64,000 nucleotides of DNA, taken from the NCBI RefSeq assembly GCF_001605885.1, contig NZ_LRPE01000006.1, positions 1-64,000 on the forward strand, read 5' to 3'. This DNA is from Acinetobacter lactucae (GTDB lineage Bacteria > Pseudomonadota > Gammaproteobacteria > Pseudomonadales > Moraxellaceae). Of this stretch, positions 55,087 to 64,000 are shown one piece after another. Position 1 is the stretch's first letter. The number at the start of each line of letters is the position of its first letter. Under the pieces are notes generated by a model. That model was not told where the DNA came from. It saw only the letters and a program-made list of their open reading frames with translations, and made no database searches. A program made the translations under genes and the position numbers.

Positions 55087-56388
55087 TTAACTATCGAGCG
55101 ATTCTAAACGAATTCTTACGATTTCGCCACGAATTGCAGGTAATGCTTGGATTTGTGCAAGAGCATCATCCATTTTAGATTCAACGATTGGATCGGTCAG
55201 AATCACGATTGGAATAAGGTCTTTTAAACGAGATTGTTGCATAATCGCATCAATACTAATTCCAGCGCGACTTAAGATGGTCGTCACATCTGCTAGTACG
55301 CCAGTTTGGTCTTCTGCATTTAAGCGAATATAATAACCTGTGGTCATTTCTTCACGGCTTAAAATAGGCACATTGGTTAATGCTTCAAAAGCCAACTGAG
55401 GAATTGTTCCTGCGCCGTCTTCGGTGTAAGAGATGTCGCGAACAATATCAATAACATCGGCAACAACCGCAGAAGCTGTAGGACCTGCGCCTGCGCCTGC
55501 GCCGTAATAGAGTGTTGGACCTACGGCATTGGCTTGAACTAAAACAGCATTTTTAACGCCGTTTACATTCGCAATAAGCTGTTCATCTGGAATAAGTGTT
55601 GGGTGAACACGTAACTCAATACCTTTTTCAGCACGACGTGCAATACCGAGATGTTTAATGCGGAAACCAAGATCTTCTGCATATTTCACATCTTGTGCAG
55701 TAATTTTGCTGATACCTTCGGTATAAACCTTATCAAATTGAAGAGGAATACCAAACGCACAAGACGCTAAAATTGTAAGCTTATGCGCAGCATCAATACC
55801 CTCAACGTCAAAAGTTGGGTCTGCTTCTGCATAACCGAGTTCTTGAGCTTCTTTTAATACATCATCAAATGCACGACCTTTCTCACGCATTTCAGTCAGA
55901 ATAAAGTTACCTGTACCATTAATAATACCTGCCAACCATTCGATATGGTTTGCAGCTAGACCTTCACGGATAACTTTAATAATTGGAATACCGCCAGCAA
56001 CTGCTGCTTCATAAGCAATTTGCACAGCATTGTCTTCTGCTGCTTTAAATAATTCATTGCCATGTTCAGCGAGTAGTGCTTTGTTTGCAGTCACGACTTG
56101 TTTGCCGTGTTTGATCGCTTCCATAATAATTTCGTAAGCAGGGTGGATCCCACCCATAACTTCTACAACTACATCAACGTCTGGTTGACGAACGATGTCA
56201 AGTAAATCGGCGCTTTGTTTAATCCCTTCCAATTCAAGATCAGGACGAGGGCGGCGGGTTCCAACGTGGGTAATTTGAATTTCTCGACCGGTGCGACGTT
56301 TAATTTCAGCGGCATTTTCTTGTAGTAGTTTAAGGGCTCCTCCACCTACGGTTCCTAAACCGAGTATTGCCAGGCGAACTGGTTTCAC
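55087..56388 (-). CDS. hom: Homoserine dehydrogenase
   Basis: A 433-residue enzyme that reduces aspartate semialdehyde to homoserine. The NAD(P) loop GLGTVGGG is at about 10-17, the catalytic block KVIREGLAANHIEWLAGIINGTGNFIL follows, and a C-terminal ACT domain (about 350-430, GVLADVTTILSRAGISIDAI) gives threonine feedback. The GTG at 56388 follows GGAG and gives the family N-terminus; an ATG four codons earlier is possible. It is monofunctional, without an aspartokinase part. Confidence 0.94.
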   Translation of the reverse strand: MKPVRLAILGLGTVGGGALKLLQENAAEIKRRTGREIQITHVGTRRPRPDLELEGIKQSADLLDIVRQPDVDVVVEVMGGIHPAYEIIMEAIKHGKQVVTANKALLAEHGNELFKAAEDNAVQIAYEAAVAGGIPIIKVIREGLAANHIEWLAGIINGTGNFILTEMREKGRAFDDVLKEAQELGYAEADPTFDVEGIDAAHKLTILASCAFGIPLQFDKVYTEGISKITAQDVKYAEDLGFRIKHLGIARRAEKGIELRVHPTLIPDEQLIANVNGVKNAVLVQANAVGPTLYYGAGAGAGPTASAVVADVIDIVRDISYTEDGAGTIPQLAFEALTNVPILSREEMTTGYYIRLNAEDQTGVLADVTTILSRAGISIDAIMQQSRLKDLIPIVILTDPIVESKMDDALAQIQALPAIRGEIVRIRLESLDS

Positions 56389-56562
56389 GTCACACTCCAT
56401 ATCATCATTTAATCATTTAGTTGAAGCTAGATCATAGCTAAAAAAAACGCCAGACTCTAGCGCTTTTAGTGCTCGTTCAATGAATTAGAGTGCGATGTTT
56501 GGAAAAGAAGAGTAGATCAGTCTTTAAACAGAGGTTGGTTAAATATTAATTCTTGGAAAAAC

Positions 56563-56589
56563 AAAGCGCTGCAGTAAGAGCAGCGCTTT
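56563..56589 (-). terminator. Terminator after dsbC
   Basis: An AAAGCGCTGC/GCAGCGCTTT 10-bp stem; reading on the minus strand it separates dsbC from hom and is followed by a short T run. Confidence 0.7.
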
Positions 56590-56632
56590 TTAAAAGTGAT
56601 AGATGATTAATCATTCATCAACTTAAAGGGTG

Positions 56633-57445
56633 TTATTTATCCAGACGTTTAATTAATTCATCTGGTGTTAGGTATCCACCTAAGTACTCACCATCCACAT
56701 TGTAAATCGCTGGTGTTCCATTTACACCCATGTTTAAACCAAGTTGATATTGTTCTCGAACAGGGTTTTTACATTGAGCAGGTGGGATATTGATACCTTG
56801 TACGGCTTGGTTAAAGGCAGCTTTACGATCTGTACTACACCATACAGCTTCCATAGTCGGCATAAACTGTTCACCGCGTGGCCAAGCGATATAGCGTACC
56901 TCAATCCCTTTTTCATTAATTTCAGGTAAATGCTCATGTAGCTTATGGCAATAAGGACAGCTTGCATCAGTAAATACATAGATCACGTGTTTAGCCTTAC
57001 CTTTAGCTGGGTAGACAATCAAATCTTCATTTTTTAAAGCCGCAAGGTGCTTTTTATTTTCCGATGCTTGGAGGCTATCACCAATATTGTGAAGTTCTTT
57101 ACCGCCTAAACGGATCACATCGCCTTGAACTAAATATTTCCCATCACTGGTTGTATAAACCGATGTCATGCCTTCGAGATTTACCCAATATAGATTAGGA
57201 ACTTCAGTTGGCTTGATATCTAAAATTTTGACATTGATGTTTGCATTCTTAAATTGTTTTTGCAAAGTCTCAATTAAACGCTGTTTGGCATTGCGTTCAA
57301 TAATGGTTGAAGCTTCCCCAGTAGCAGGTGCGGTCGCAGTGAGCGCATCTTCTTTTTGTGGTTTGTTTTCTTTAGAACAAGCACTGAATAACAGGCTAGA
57401 AGCCAACGCACAGGCAAGAAAAAGTTGAGATCGGGTAAAAGACAT
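56633..57445 (-). CDS. dsbC: Thiol:disulfide isomerase DsbC, probable lipoprotein
   Basis: A 270-residue periplasmic isomerase that repairs wrong disulfides. The N-terminus has a lipobox LFSAC (about residue 22), so it may be lipid-anchored, unlike E. coli DsbC. An N-terminal dimerisation domain (about 45-130) precedes a thioredoxin fold with active site CPYC in DASCPYCHKLHEHL (E. coli has CGYC). A second cysteine pair lies at VWCSTD and AQCKNP, and the cis-proline is in NGTPAIY. The gene lies between xerD and hom, the order in Pseudomonas. Confidence 0.9.
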   Translation of the reverse strand: MSFTRSQLFLACALASSLLFSACSKENKPQKEDALTATAPATGEASTIIERNAKQRLIETLQKQFKNANINVKILDIKPTEVPNLYWVNLEGMTSVYTTSDGKYLVQGDVIRLGGKELHNIGDSLQASENKKHLAALKNEDLIVYPAKGKAKHVIYVFTDASCPYCHKLHEHLPEINEKGIEVRYIAWPRGEQFMPTMEAVWCSTDRKAAFNQAVQGINIPPAQCKNPVREQYQLGLNMGVNGTPAIYNVDGEYLGGYLTPDELIKRLDK

Positions 57446-57580
57446 AGATAACCCTTATTTCATCAGTATTTATAGTCAGAAGCTGCTAAGCATAACAAAA
57501 AATCTAGCGTGTATTGTTAAAACTTTCTTAACCTTTGTGAACGAAATCAAGTGATTGTTAGGCGTATTTCAAATAATAAG

Positions 57581-58501
57581 TTAACCTCTAGGGTGATGTT
57601 TTTCATGCAATTGTTGCATTCTTACTTGTGCCACATGGGTGTAAATTTGCGTAGTGGATAAGTCGCTATGACCTAGTAACATTTGTACTACGCGTAGGTC
57701 CGCACCGTGATTGAGCAAGTGTGTTGCAAAGGCGTGACGTAAGGTGTGAGGCGAAAGTTCAGCTTGAATATTGGCTTGTAAGGCGTAACGCTTAATGGCA
57801 TACCAGAAGTTTTGACGACTCATAATTCCGCCATGTTGAGTTAAAAAGAGATAGTCCGTCGCGCTTTTGTAGAGTTGAGGCCGAGCATCATGCAAGTAAC
57901 GTTCTACCCATTCACAAGCAAACTGTCCTAACGGGACCAAACGCTCTTTATTACCTTTACCGGTAATTCGTAAATAACCTTGTTTTAAATTAATGAGTTC
58001 TAGGCGTAAGTTAAGTAGTTCTGAAACACGTAAACCGCAGGCATAAAGTACTTCAAACATTGCCCGATCACGTAAACCGAGTGCCGTATCAATATCAGGA
58101 GCCTGAATCAGTGCTTCGACATCTTCCTCTGATAGATCTTTGGGTAAGGCTCTGCCAATTTTTGGAGAATGATGGGTTGCTACAGGATTATCACTTCGTA
58201 GTTTCTGTTCACGTAAAAATTTGTAAAACTGGCGTAGGGCAGATAAGCAGCGGGCGATCGAACGCGGGCTTTTTCCGACTTTAGTCAACTCAATCAAAAC
58301 ATCTGCAATATCATCACTTGTCCACTCTGGAAGAGCCGATTTTTTATGAAGATCGCTGCATTGAATAAGGTCGGATAAATAAGCGTTACGTGTATGTGGA
58401 CTGACTGTCTGAGCAACCAGATAGTCGCGAAAACCTTGTAAAAAGCTTAAATGTTCAGGAATTTGAACAGGGCTTGGAATACGCGGTTTTTTATTCAACA
58501 T
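57581..58501 (-). CDS. xerD: Site-specific tyrosine recombinase XerD
   Basis: A 306-residue recombinase that resolves chromosome dimers at dif with XerC. The catalytic set is complete: Arg in YACGLRVSELL, Lys in GKGNKERLVPL, HTLRHAFATHLL, the second His in LGHSDLSTTQIY and the Tyr in IYTHV. An N-terminal SAM-like core-binding domain covers about 15-105. Its position before dsbC favours XerD over XerC. No dif site was seen in this window. Confidence 0.92.
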   Translation of the reverse strand: MLNKKPRIPSPVQIPEHLSFLQGFRDYLVAQTVSPHTRNAYLSDLIQCSDLHKKSALPEWTSDDIADVLIELTKVGKSPRSIARCLSALRQFYKFLREQKLRSDNPVATHHSPKIGRALPKDLSEEDVEALIQAPDIDTALGLRDRAMFEVLYACGLRVSELLNLRLELINLKQGYLRITGKGNKERLVPLGQFACEWVERYLHDARPQLYKSATDYLFLTQHGGIMSRQNFWYAIKRYALQANIQAELSPHTLRHAFATHLLNHGADLRVVQMLLGHSDLSTTQIYTHVAQVRMQQLHEKHHPRG

Positions 58502-58587
58502 ACACTAGATCCTCTAAACTTCTGTACTGTAAAAGAAACTTTAAGGTTTGTCGATTAAACTGAATAAGAAGTGAAATTTAACCTTAT

Positions 58588-58616
58588 TTGGTAATTATTC
58601 TCATTTATATGTATAC
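58588..58616 (+). promoter_or_regulatory. Fur-controlled promoter of feoAB
   Basis: A -35 TTGGTA (58588-58593) and a -10 TATACT (58611-58616) are 17 bp apart. A Fur box TGGTAATTATTCTCA (58589-58603) overlaps the -35 and matches the 7-1-7 consensus TGATAATNATTATCA at 12 of 14 positions. The predicted start is near 58622. Confidence 0.75.
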
Positions 58617-58644
58617 TATTAAAAAAGGTTTAGGATCGGATGCG

Positions 58645-58905
58645 GTGCGTTTATCAGCTTTAAAAGTGAAGCAAGCGGCGACCATCACCAAAGTGAATCG
58701 GATAGAAGTAGAGTCCGAACAAGATTTGGTCGCAATTCGTTTGGAAAGTCTGGGTTTTGTACCAGGCACACGAGTGGAAGTGATCACCAAGGGTATTTTT
58801 GGTGGTGATCCGATCTTGATCCAAATTGGCTTTACTCGCTTCGCTTTACGTAAAGCAGAAGCGGAAAAAATTGAAATTCAAATAGAAGAAGGAGTACCCG
58901 CATGA
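58645..58905 (+). CDS. feoA: Ferrous iron transport protein FeoA (GTG start)
   Basis: An 86-residue SH3-fold cytosolic protein that works with FeoB. The family start VRLSALKVKQAATI begins at a GTG (58645) preceded by AGGA; the ATG at 58609 would lie upstream of the predicted transcript start and would place the Fur box against the gene. Later blocks AIRLESLGFVPGTRVEV and FALRKAEAEKI fit FeoA. The stop overlaps the feoB start by 4 bp, so the two are translationally coupled. Confidence 0.88.
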   Translation: MRLSALKVKQAATITKVNRIEVESEQDLVAIRLESLGFVPGTRVEVITKGIFGGDPILIQIGFTRFALRKAEAEKIEIQIEEGVPA

Positions 58906-60755
58906 GTGATGCGTTACGTATTGCCCTTGTGGGAAACCCTAACTGTGGTAAAACCTCTCTTTTTAACCATTTAACTGGAACTCGACAAAAAGTTGCAAAC
59001 TATGCGGGTGTAACGGTTGAGCGTAAGGTTGGTCATTTTCAGTTGCCTTCAGGCCGAGCAGTACGTGTACTTGATTTACCGGGTACCTATAGTCTTAATG
59101 CGACCAGTCCTGATGAAGCTATTACCCGTGACGTTTGTTTAGGTCAAATTGCAGAAGAAGGTCAGCAAGATGCTTTCTTATGTGTGGTTGATGCCACTAA
59201 TTTAAAATTGCATCTAGGACTGGTGCTCGAAATGATCGAGCTAGGTCGTCCGATTTTACTTGTACTGAATATGATGGATGAAGCGCGTCGTCGTGGCATC
59301 CAAATTAATACTCAAAAGCTCTCCCAGCGTTTGGGTGTGCCCGTTGTTGAAACTGTTGCCGTCCGTAATGCGGGTATTGAAAATTTATTACATGCTCTTG
59401 ATCAAGAAAAATACAGTGTGCCACAGACTGAACTTAGTGGTTTAACTGGGACTCATCATCAAAAAATCGATATGATTTTTAAAGATGTGGTTCATTATGT
59501 TGATCAGGGAGATAAGCGTACTGATTTTCTAGATCGAATTTTCTTACATCCAGTTTTAGGTCTACTTAGCCTTGCTATCATGATGTTTATTGTGTTCCAA
59601 GCAGTTTTTGCATGGGCAGCTCCCTTCATGGATGGCATCGAAGGCTTCTTCGGTTGGCTGGGTGAAGTCATAGGAAGTGTGATTACACAGCCACTACTGC
59701 ATAGTTTGGTGGTTGACGGAATTATCGCGGGTGCTGGTGGCGTAGTGGTGTTCTTGCCACAAATTTTGATCTTGTTCTTCTTCATTTTAGTACTCGAAGA
59801 ATCAGGTTATTTACCGCGTGCAGCATTTTTGCTTGATAAATTAATGTTCCAAGCTGGCTTAAGTGGCCGTGCTTTCATTCCTTTACTTTCAAGCTTTGCT
59901 TGCGCAGTACCGGGAATTATGGCAACGCGTAGTATTAGTGACCCTCGTGATCGTTTTACGACCATTATGGTTGCACCTTTAATGACTTGTTCGGCACGTT
60001 TACCTGTATATGCCTTGCTGATTGCTGCATTTATTCCAGAGAAAATAGTATGGGGTATTTTCAACCTACAAGGTTTGGTACTTTTCGGTCTGTATATGGC
60101 TGGTATAGTGAGTGCGCTTTGTGTTTCATTTTTAATGAAGTTTTTGCAAAAAGATAAGTCACAGCATGCTTTACTGTTAGAGCTACCAAGTTATCGCTTC
60201 CCTGATTTAAAAAGTGTGGGAATCGGTTTGTTGGATCGTGCAAAGATCTTCTTGAAACGCGTTGGTGGAATTATTTTTGCGCTCTCTATTTTGCTCTGGT
60301 TTTTGTGTACTTTCCCACAACCGCCAGAAGGAGCGACATTACCTGCTATAGATTATAGTTTTGCGGGTATGCTTGGGCATCTTATCCAACCTTTATTTGC
60401 TCCGGTTGGTTTTAACTGGCAAATCTGTATTGCTTTAATTCCTGCGATGGCAGCTCGTGAAGTTGTGGTGGCTGCATTAGGTACGGTTTATGCCTTGTCT
60501 GCAACAGATGACGATGCTGTGGCACAAGGTCTGTCGCATCTGATTAGTGCAGATGGAACAGGTTGGTCTTTGGCAACAGGTTTATCACTTTTAGTATGGT
60601 TCATTTATGCCCCACATTGTTTGGCAACATTAGCAACGGTACGCCGTGAAACAGGTTCATGGAAACATGTTGCAGCTATGACTGCATATCTGTTTGGTTT
60701 AGCTTATTTTGCATCGTTTGTTACCTATCAAATTGCTTCCCACTACTGGGGTTAA
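58902..60755 (+). CDS. feoB: Ferrous iron transporter FeoB
   Basis: A 617-residue inner-membrane Fe2+ transporter. The N-terminal G domain has G1 GNPNCGKTS at 11-19, G3 DLPGTYSL and G4 NMMD, followed by a helical spacer and a membrane core with two Gate motifs (VVVFLPQILILFFFILVLEESGYLPRAAFLLD and CSARLPVYALLI). It is shorter than E. coli FeoB (773) but in the usual range of Acinetobacter and Pseudomonas-type forms. Controlled by the Fur promoter upstream of feoA. Confidence 0.94.
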   Translation: MSDALRIALVGNPNCGKTSLFNHLTGTRQKVANYAGVTVERKVGHFQLPSGRAVRVLDLPGTYSLNATSPDEAITRDVCLGQIAEEGQQDAFLCVVDATNLKLHLGLVLEMIELGRPILLVLNMMDEARRRGIQINTQKLSQRLGVPVVETVAVRNAGIENLLHALDQEKYSVPQTELSGLTGTHHQKIDMIFKDVVHYVDQGDKRTDFLDRIFLHPVLGLLSLAIMMFIVFQAVFAWAAPFMDGIEGFFGWLGEVIGSVITQPLLHSLVVDGIIAGAGGVVVFLPQILILFFFILVLEESGYLPRAAFLLDKLMFQAGLSGRAFIPLLSSFACAVPGIMATRSISDPRDRFTTIMVAPLMTCSARLPVYALLIAAFIPEKIVWGIFNLQGLVLFGLYMAGIVSALCVSFLMKFLQKDKSQHALLLELPSYRFPDLKSVGIGLLDRAKIFLKRVGGIIFALSILLWFLCTFPQPPEGATLPAIDYSFAGMLGHLIQPLFAPVGFNWQICIALIPAMAAREVVVAALGTVYALSATDDDAVAQGLSHLISADGTGWSLATGLSLLVWFIYAPHCLATLATVRRETGSWKHVAAMTAYLFGLAYFASFVTYQIASHYWG

Positions 60756-60775
60756 AGCAATAAAGGAGGTTGTAT

Positions 60776-61027
60776 ATGGTTCAATATCTGATCATTGCGG
60801 TTTTAGTGATTTGGAGTGCTGTATTTGTTTTTAAGAAAGTATTTCCAAAAACAGCAAACTCAGTCTTTTCTTCACTCTCTCTATTTTGCGAAAAGCAAGG
60901 TTGGACGACTTTGGCAAAATGGCTTAAACCAAAAATGACCTTTGGTTGTGCTGGAGGTTGTGGCTGTTCAAGCGAAGATAAACCTAGCAATACAGTTCAA
61001 GAAATTAAGCCAATTAAATGGCAGTAA
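60776..61027 (+). CDS. FeoB-associated Cys-rich small membrane protein
   Basis: An 83-residue protein with one N-terminal membrane helix (about 4-22), a central amphipathic part, and a Cys-rich stretch FGCAGGCGCSSED near residue 60-72 that could bind iron or another metal. ATG 60776 follows AAGGAGG at 6 bp. It lies 20 bp after feoB and ends in a terminator, so it is the third gene of the feo operon and takes the place of FeoC, which it does not resemble as a winged helix. Its role is inferred from context. Confidence 0.82.
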   Translation: MVQYLIIAVLVIWSAVFVFKKVFPKTANSVFSSLSLFCEKQGWTTLAKWLKPKMTFGCAGGCGCSSEDKPSNTVQEIKPIKWQ

Positions 61028-61053
61028 ATTCACCATTTCTTGTTTCGTTTAAA

Positions 61054-61074
61054 AAGCCATCATATTGATGGCTT
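61054..61074 (+). terminator. Terminator of the feo operon
   Basis: An AAGCCATC/GATGGCTT 8-bp stem is followed by T6. Confidence 0.88.
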
Positions 61075-61118
61075 TTTTACGCACTGACACAAAAAAAGAT
61101 GAATAAAGTTCAAACTGA

Positions 61119-62534
<1,416 letters not shown>

Positions 62535-62558
62535 AGAAAACATGATTAGGAATGTAGT

Positions 62559-63755
62559 ATGGCAGGCTTAGCTCAGACCACAATCCAGAAAATCAATCAT
62601 TGGTATGAACGGATATTGCCTAAATGGCCAGCGGAAGTGACGCCACGTAATGTCCTGATTTTCTGTGTCGTTGCATTATTGTGTATCGGTTCAGTGATGG
62701 TTGCATCTGCTTCGATGCCCTATGCTGAATATATGCATGAAAACCCGTTTCACTATGTGATTCGTCATGGTATTTCGATTGTCGCTGCAGGTGTAGTGGC
62801 TTATTTGACCTATCGGATATCACTTAATACGTGGTTTAAAAATACCTTTCCGCTGTGGCTATTAACCATGGTTCTGTTGCTTGCTGCTTTGGTGGTGGGT
62901 TCGGAAGTCAACGGATCTACGCGTTGGATTAAGATTGGTGGCTTTACCTTGCAGCCAACCGAGGTTGCCAAAGTCATGATGGCAATTTTTACCGCAGACT
63001 ACGTTGTACGCCGTGCCAAAGAGGTTCGTACTCATTGGAAAGGCTTATTGCGTTTAAGTGGGGTTATGGCAATCACAGTCGGTTTGATTATTGCTGAGCC
63101 TGACCTAGGGGCAACGGTCGTTATTGTCATGATGATGGTTGGGGTGTTCTTTTTAGCTGGTGCGCCTCCAACTCAGTTCTTAATCATGCTTGGTGCGATT
63201 GTCACGGGTATTGTGTTTTTGATCTTATTTGAACCCTACCGTTTCCAACGTTTGATTTCGTTTACCGACCCATGGGCAGATCCGTTAGGTGTGGGTTATC
63301 AGTTATCAAATGCCTTAATGGCTTTTGGTCGAGGTGAATGGTTTGGTACAGGCTTGGGGCATAGTGTACAAAAACTATCTTATTTACCTGAAGCGCATAC
63401 TGACTTTATGTTGGCAGTGTTAGGTGAAGAGTTTGGTTTCATAGGGATTTCCATTGTCATTGCTTTGTCTTTCTTGATGCTAGCATGTTGTATCAAAATT
63501 GGTCACCGTGCTTTGAAACATCATTACCTTCGCGCAGGCTATTTAGCTTACGGTATTAGCATTATTTTCTTGCTCCAGATCTTGGTAAATGCAGGCATGA
63601 ATATGGGCTTGATGCCGACTAAAGGTTTGACTTTGCCATTCATTAGTTATGGTGGTACGTCTTTAATGATGTGTGCTGCGATGATTAGCTTAATCTTAAA
63701 GATTGATGCTTCAACCCAAGAAGTCAACCCAGAACGAGAAGAGTCGAACTTCTAA
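62559..63755 (+). CDS. ftsW: Peptidoglycan glycosyltransferase FtsW
   Basis: A 398-residue SEDS-family polymerase of the divisome with about ten membrane helices. The signature blocks are VGSEVNGSTRWIKIGGFTLQPTEVAKVMM, the EPDLGATVVI motif with the catalytic Asp, GVGYQLSNALMAFGRGEWFGTGLG and HTDFMLAVLGEEFGFIG, all intact. It works with FtsI. The murD-ftsW pair here is apart from the rest of the division cluster as far as visible. Confidence 0.95.
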   Translation: MAGLAQTTIQKINHWYERILPKWPAEVTPRNVLIFCVVALLCIGSVMVASASMPYAEYMHENPFHYVIRHGISIVAAGVVAYLTYRISLNTWFKNTFPLWLLTMVLLLAALVVGSEVNGSTRWIKIGGFTLQPTEVAKVMMAIFTADYVVRRAKEVRTHWKGLLRLSGVMAITVGLIIAEPDLGATVVIVMMMVGVFFLAGAPPTQFLIMLGAIVTGIVFLILFEPYRFQRLISFTDPWADPLGVGYQLSNALMAFGRGEWFGTGLGHSVQKLSYLPEAHTDFMLAVLGEEFGFIGISIVIALSFLMLACCIKIGHRALKHHYLRAGYLAYGISIIFLLQILVNAGMNMGLMPTKGLTLPFISYGGTSLMMCAAMISLILKIDASTQEVNPEREESNF

Positions 63756-63777
63756 TTGAGTATTTAGAAGTTTAAAA

Positions 63778-63800
63778 AAGCCCGATTTGATATCGGGCTT
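63778..63800. terminator. Bidirectional terminator after ftsW
   Basis: An AAGCCCGAT/ATCGGGCTT 9-bp stem is flanked by A and T runs, between convergent genes. Confidence 0.9.
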
Positions 63801-63810
63801 TTTTTATTAT

Positions 63811-64000
63811 TTATAGATATGTTCCGCTGAGCTCTTGCCCATGGGGGATTAAATCGACATTCCACTGCGCTACAGCCTGCCTTAGCATCACTCTAGGTTG
63901 ATCTAGATCAACCTTAGCTTGTCCTAAGGCTTGTATTGCTTTTTGGAGTAGTTCAGGCGCTTTTGATAAGTCGAGTGCTTGCGCAAGATTTTGTTTAGAG
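63811..64000 (-). CDS. C-terminal part of an unidentified protein (runs off the window)
   Basis: A minus-strand frame is open from the window edge to a stop at 63811-63813, giving 62 residues of a C-terminus (for example QALGQAKVDLDQPRVMLRQA and QWNVDLIPHGQELSGTYL). It is helical and charged, with no motif that I can name. Coding use looks genuine and the ftsW terminator serves its 3' end. A 20-bp perfect palindrome lies inside it. Confidence 0.6.
   Translation of the reverse strand, partial: SKQNLAQALDLSKAPELLQKAIQALGQAKVDLDQPRVMLRQAVAQWNVDLIPHGQELSGTYL
63895..63914. repeat. 20-bp perfect palindrome inside a gene end
   Basis: AGGTTGATCTAGATCAACCT is self-complementary without a spacer. It lies in the coding part of the partial minus-strand gene. 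It may be chance or a protein site. Confidence 0.5.

Overview
The window reads as chromosome of an Acinetobacter of the A. baumannii group. The DNA is AT-rich, and the gene set and order fit what I recall of that genus: ribD-methyltransferase-ribE, lptF-lptG-gpmI-ctp, pilR-pilS-gacA-pbpG, xerD-dsbC-hom-thrC, feoA-feoB and murD-ftsW. It is mostly housekeeping DNA. I see no insertion sequence, prophage, CRISPR array, tRNA or rRNA, and comM (the usual AbaR island target in A. baumannii) is uninterrupted.

Layout. 0-9.5 kb: a small ATPase, cysK, a lytic transglycosylase, a small-RNA locus, a MerR-controlled flavodoxin/DUF2938 pair, a phytase-like lipoprotein, a YgiQ radical SAM protein and a DUF2726 protein. 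9.6-20.8 kb: RidA, a GH25 lysozyme-dinB pair, a DHA2 pump, a second phosphatase-like lipoprotein, a LOG-family hydrolase, a TerC/CBS/CorC protein, YchJ, a TRIC channel and an MFS symporter. 20.9-26.7 kb: parC, fadD, a small membrane protein, a MAPEG protein and ppa. 26.8-31.7 kb: an OprD-type porin, a long AT-rich gap, a TorF-type porin with a sigma-54 promoter, and a DapA-like/class II aldolase pair divergent from a MocR regulator. 33-37 kb: comM, ubiK and glnK-amtB (sigma-54). 37-48.9 kb: nrdR, riboflavin genes around an adenine methyltransferase, pepA-holC, lptFG, gpmI and ctp. 48.9-53.8 kb: pilRS, gacA and pbpG. 53.9-58.5 kb: threonine genes with dsbC and xerD. 58.6-64 kb: Fur-type feoAB, then murD-ftsW and the end of one more gene.

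The most interesting element is an unannotated RNA at about 2865-2984 on the minus strand. It is about 120 nt long, has four hairpins that each show CAGGA at the loop, ends in an intrinsic terminator, and has an almost perfect GacA box (TGTAGG-N6-CTTACA) centred near -63 of its predicted start. These are the marks of the RsmX/Y/Z (CsrB) RNAs that sequester RsmA/CsrA. The GacA response regulator is encoded in the same window (51888-52523), so the window seems to hold both the activator and one output RNA of a Gac-Rsm circuit.

Other regulatory DNA includes two Pho-box-like arrays before the two phosphatase-like lipoprotein genes, a 19-bp-spacer MerR promoter, a Fur box that moves the feoA start to a GTG, and two sigma-54 promoters (TorF porin and glnK-amtB). 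Everything here was read by eye; no alignment, folding or database search was run.
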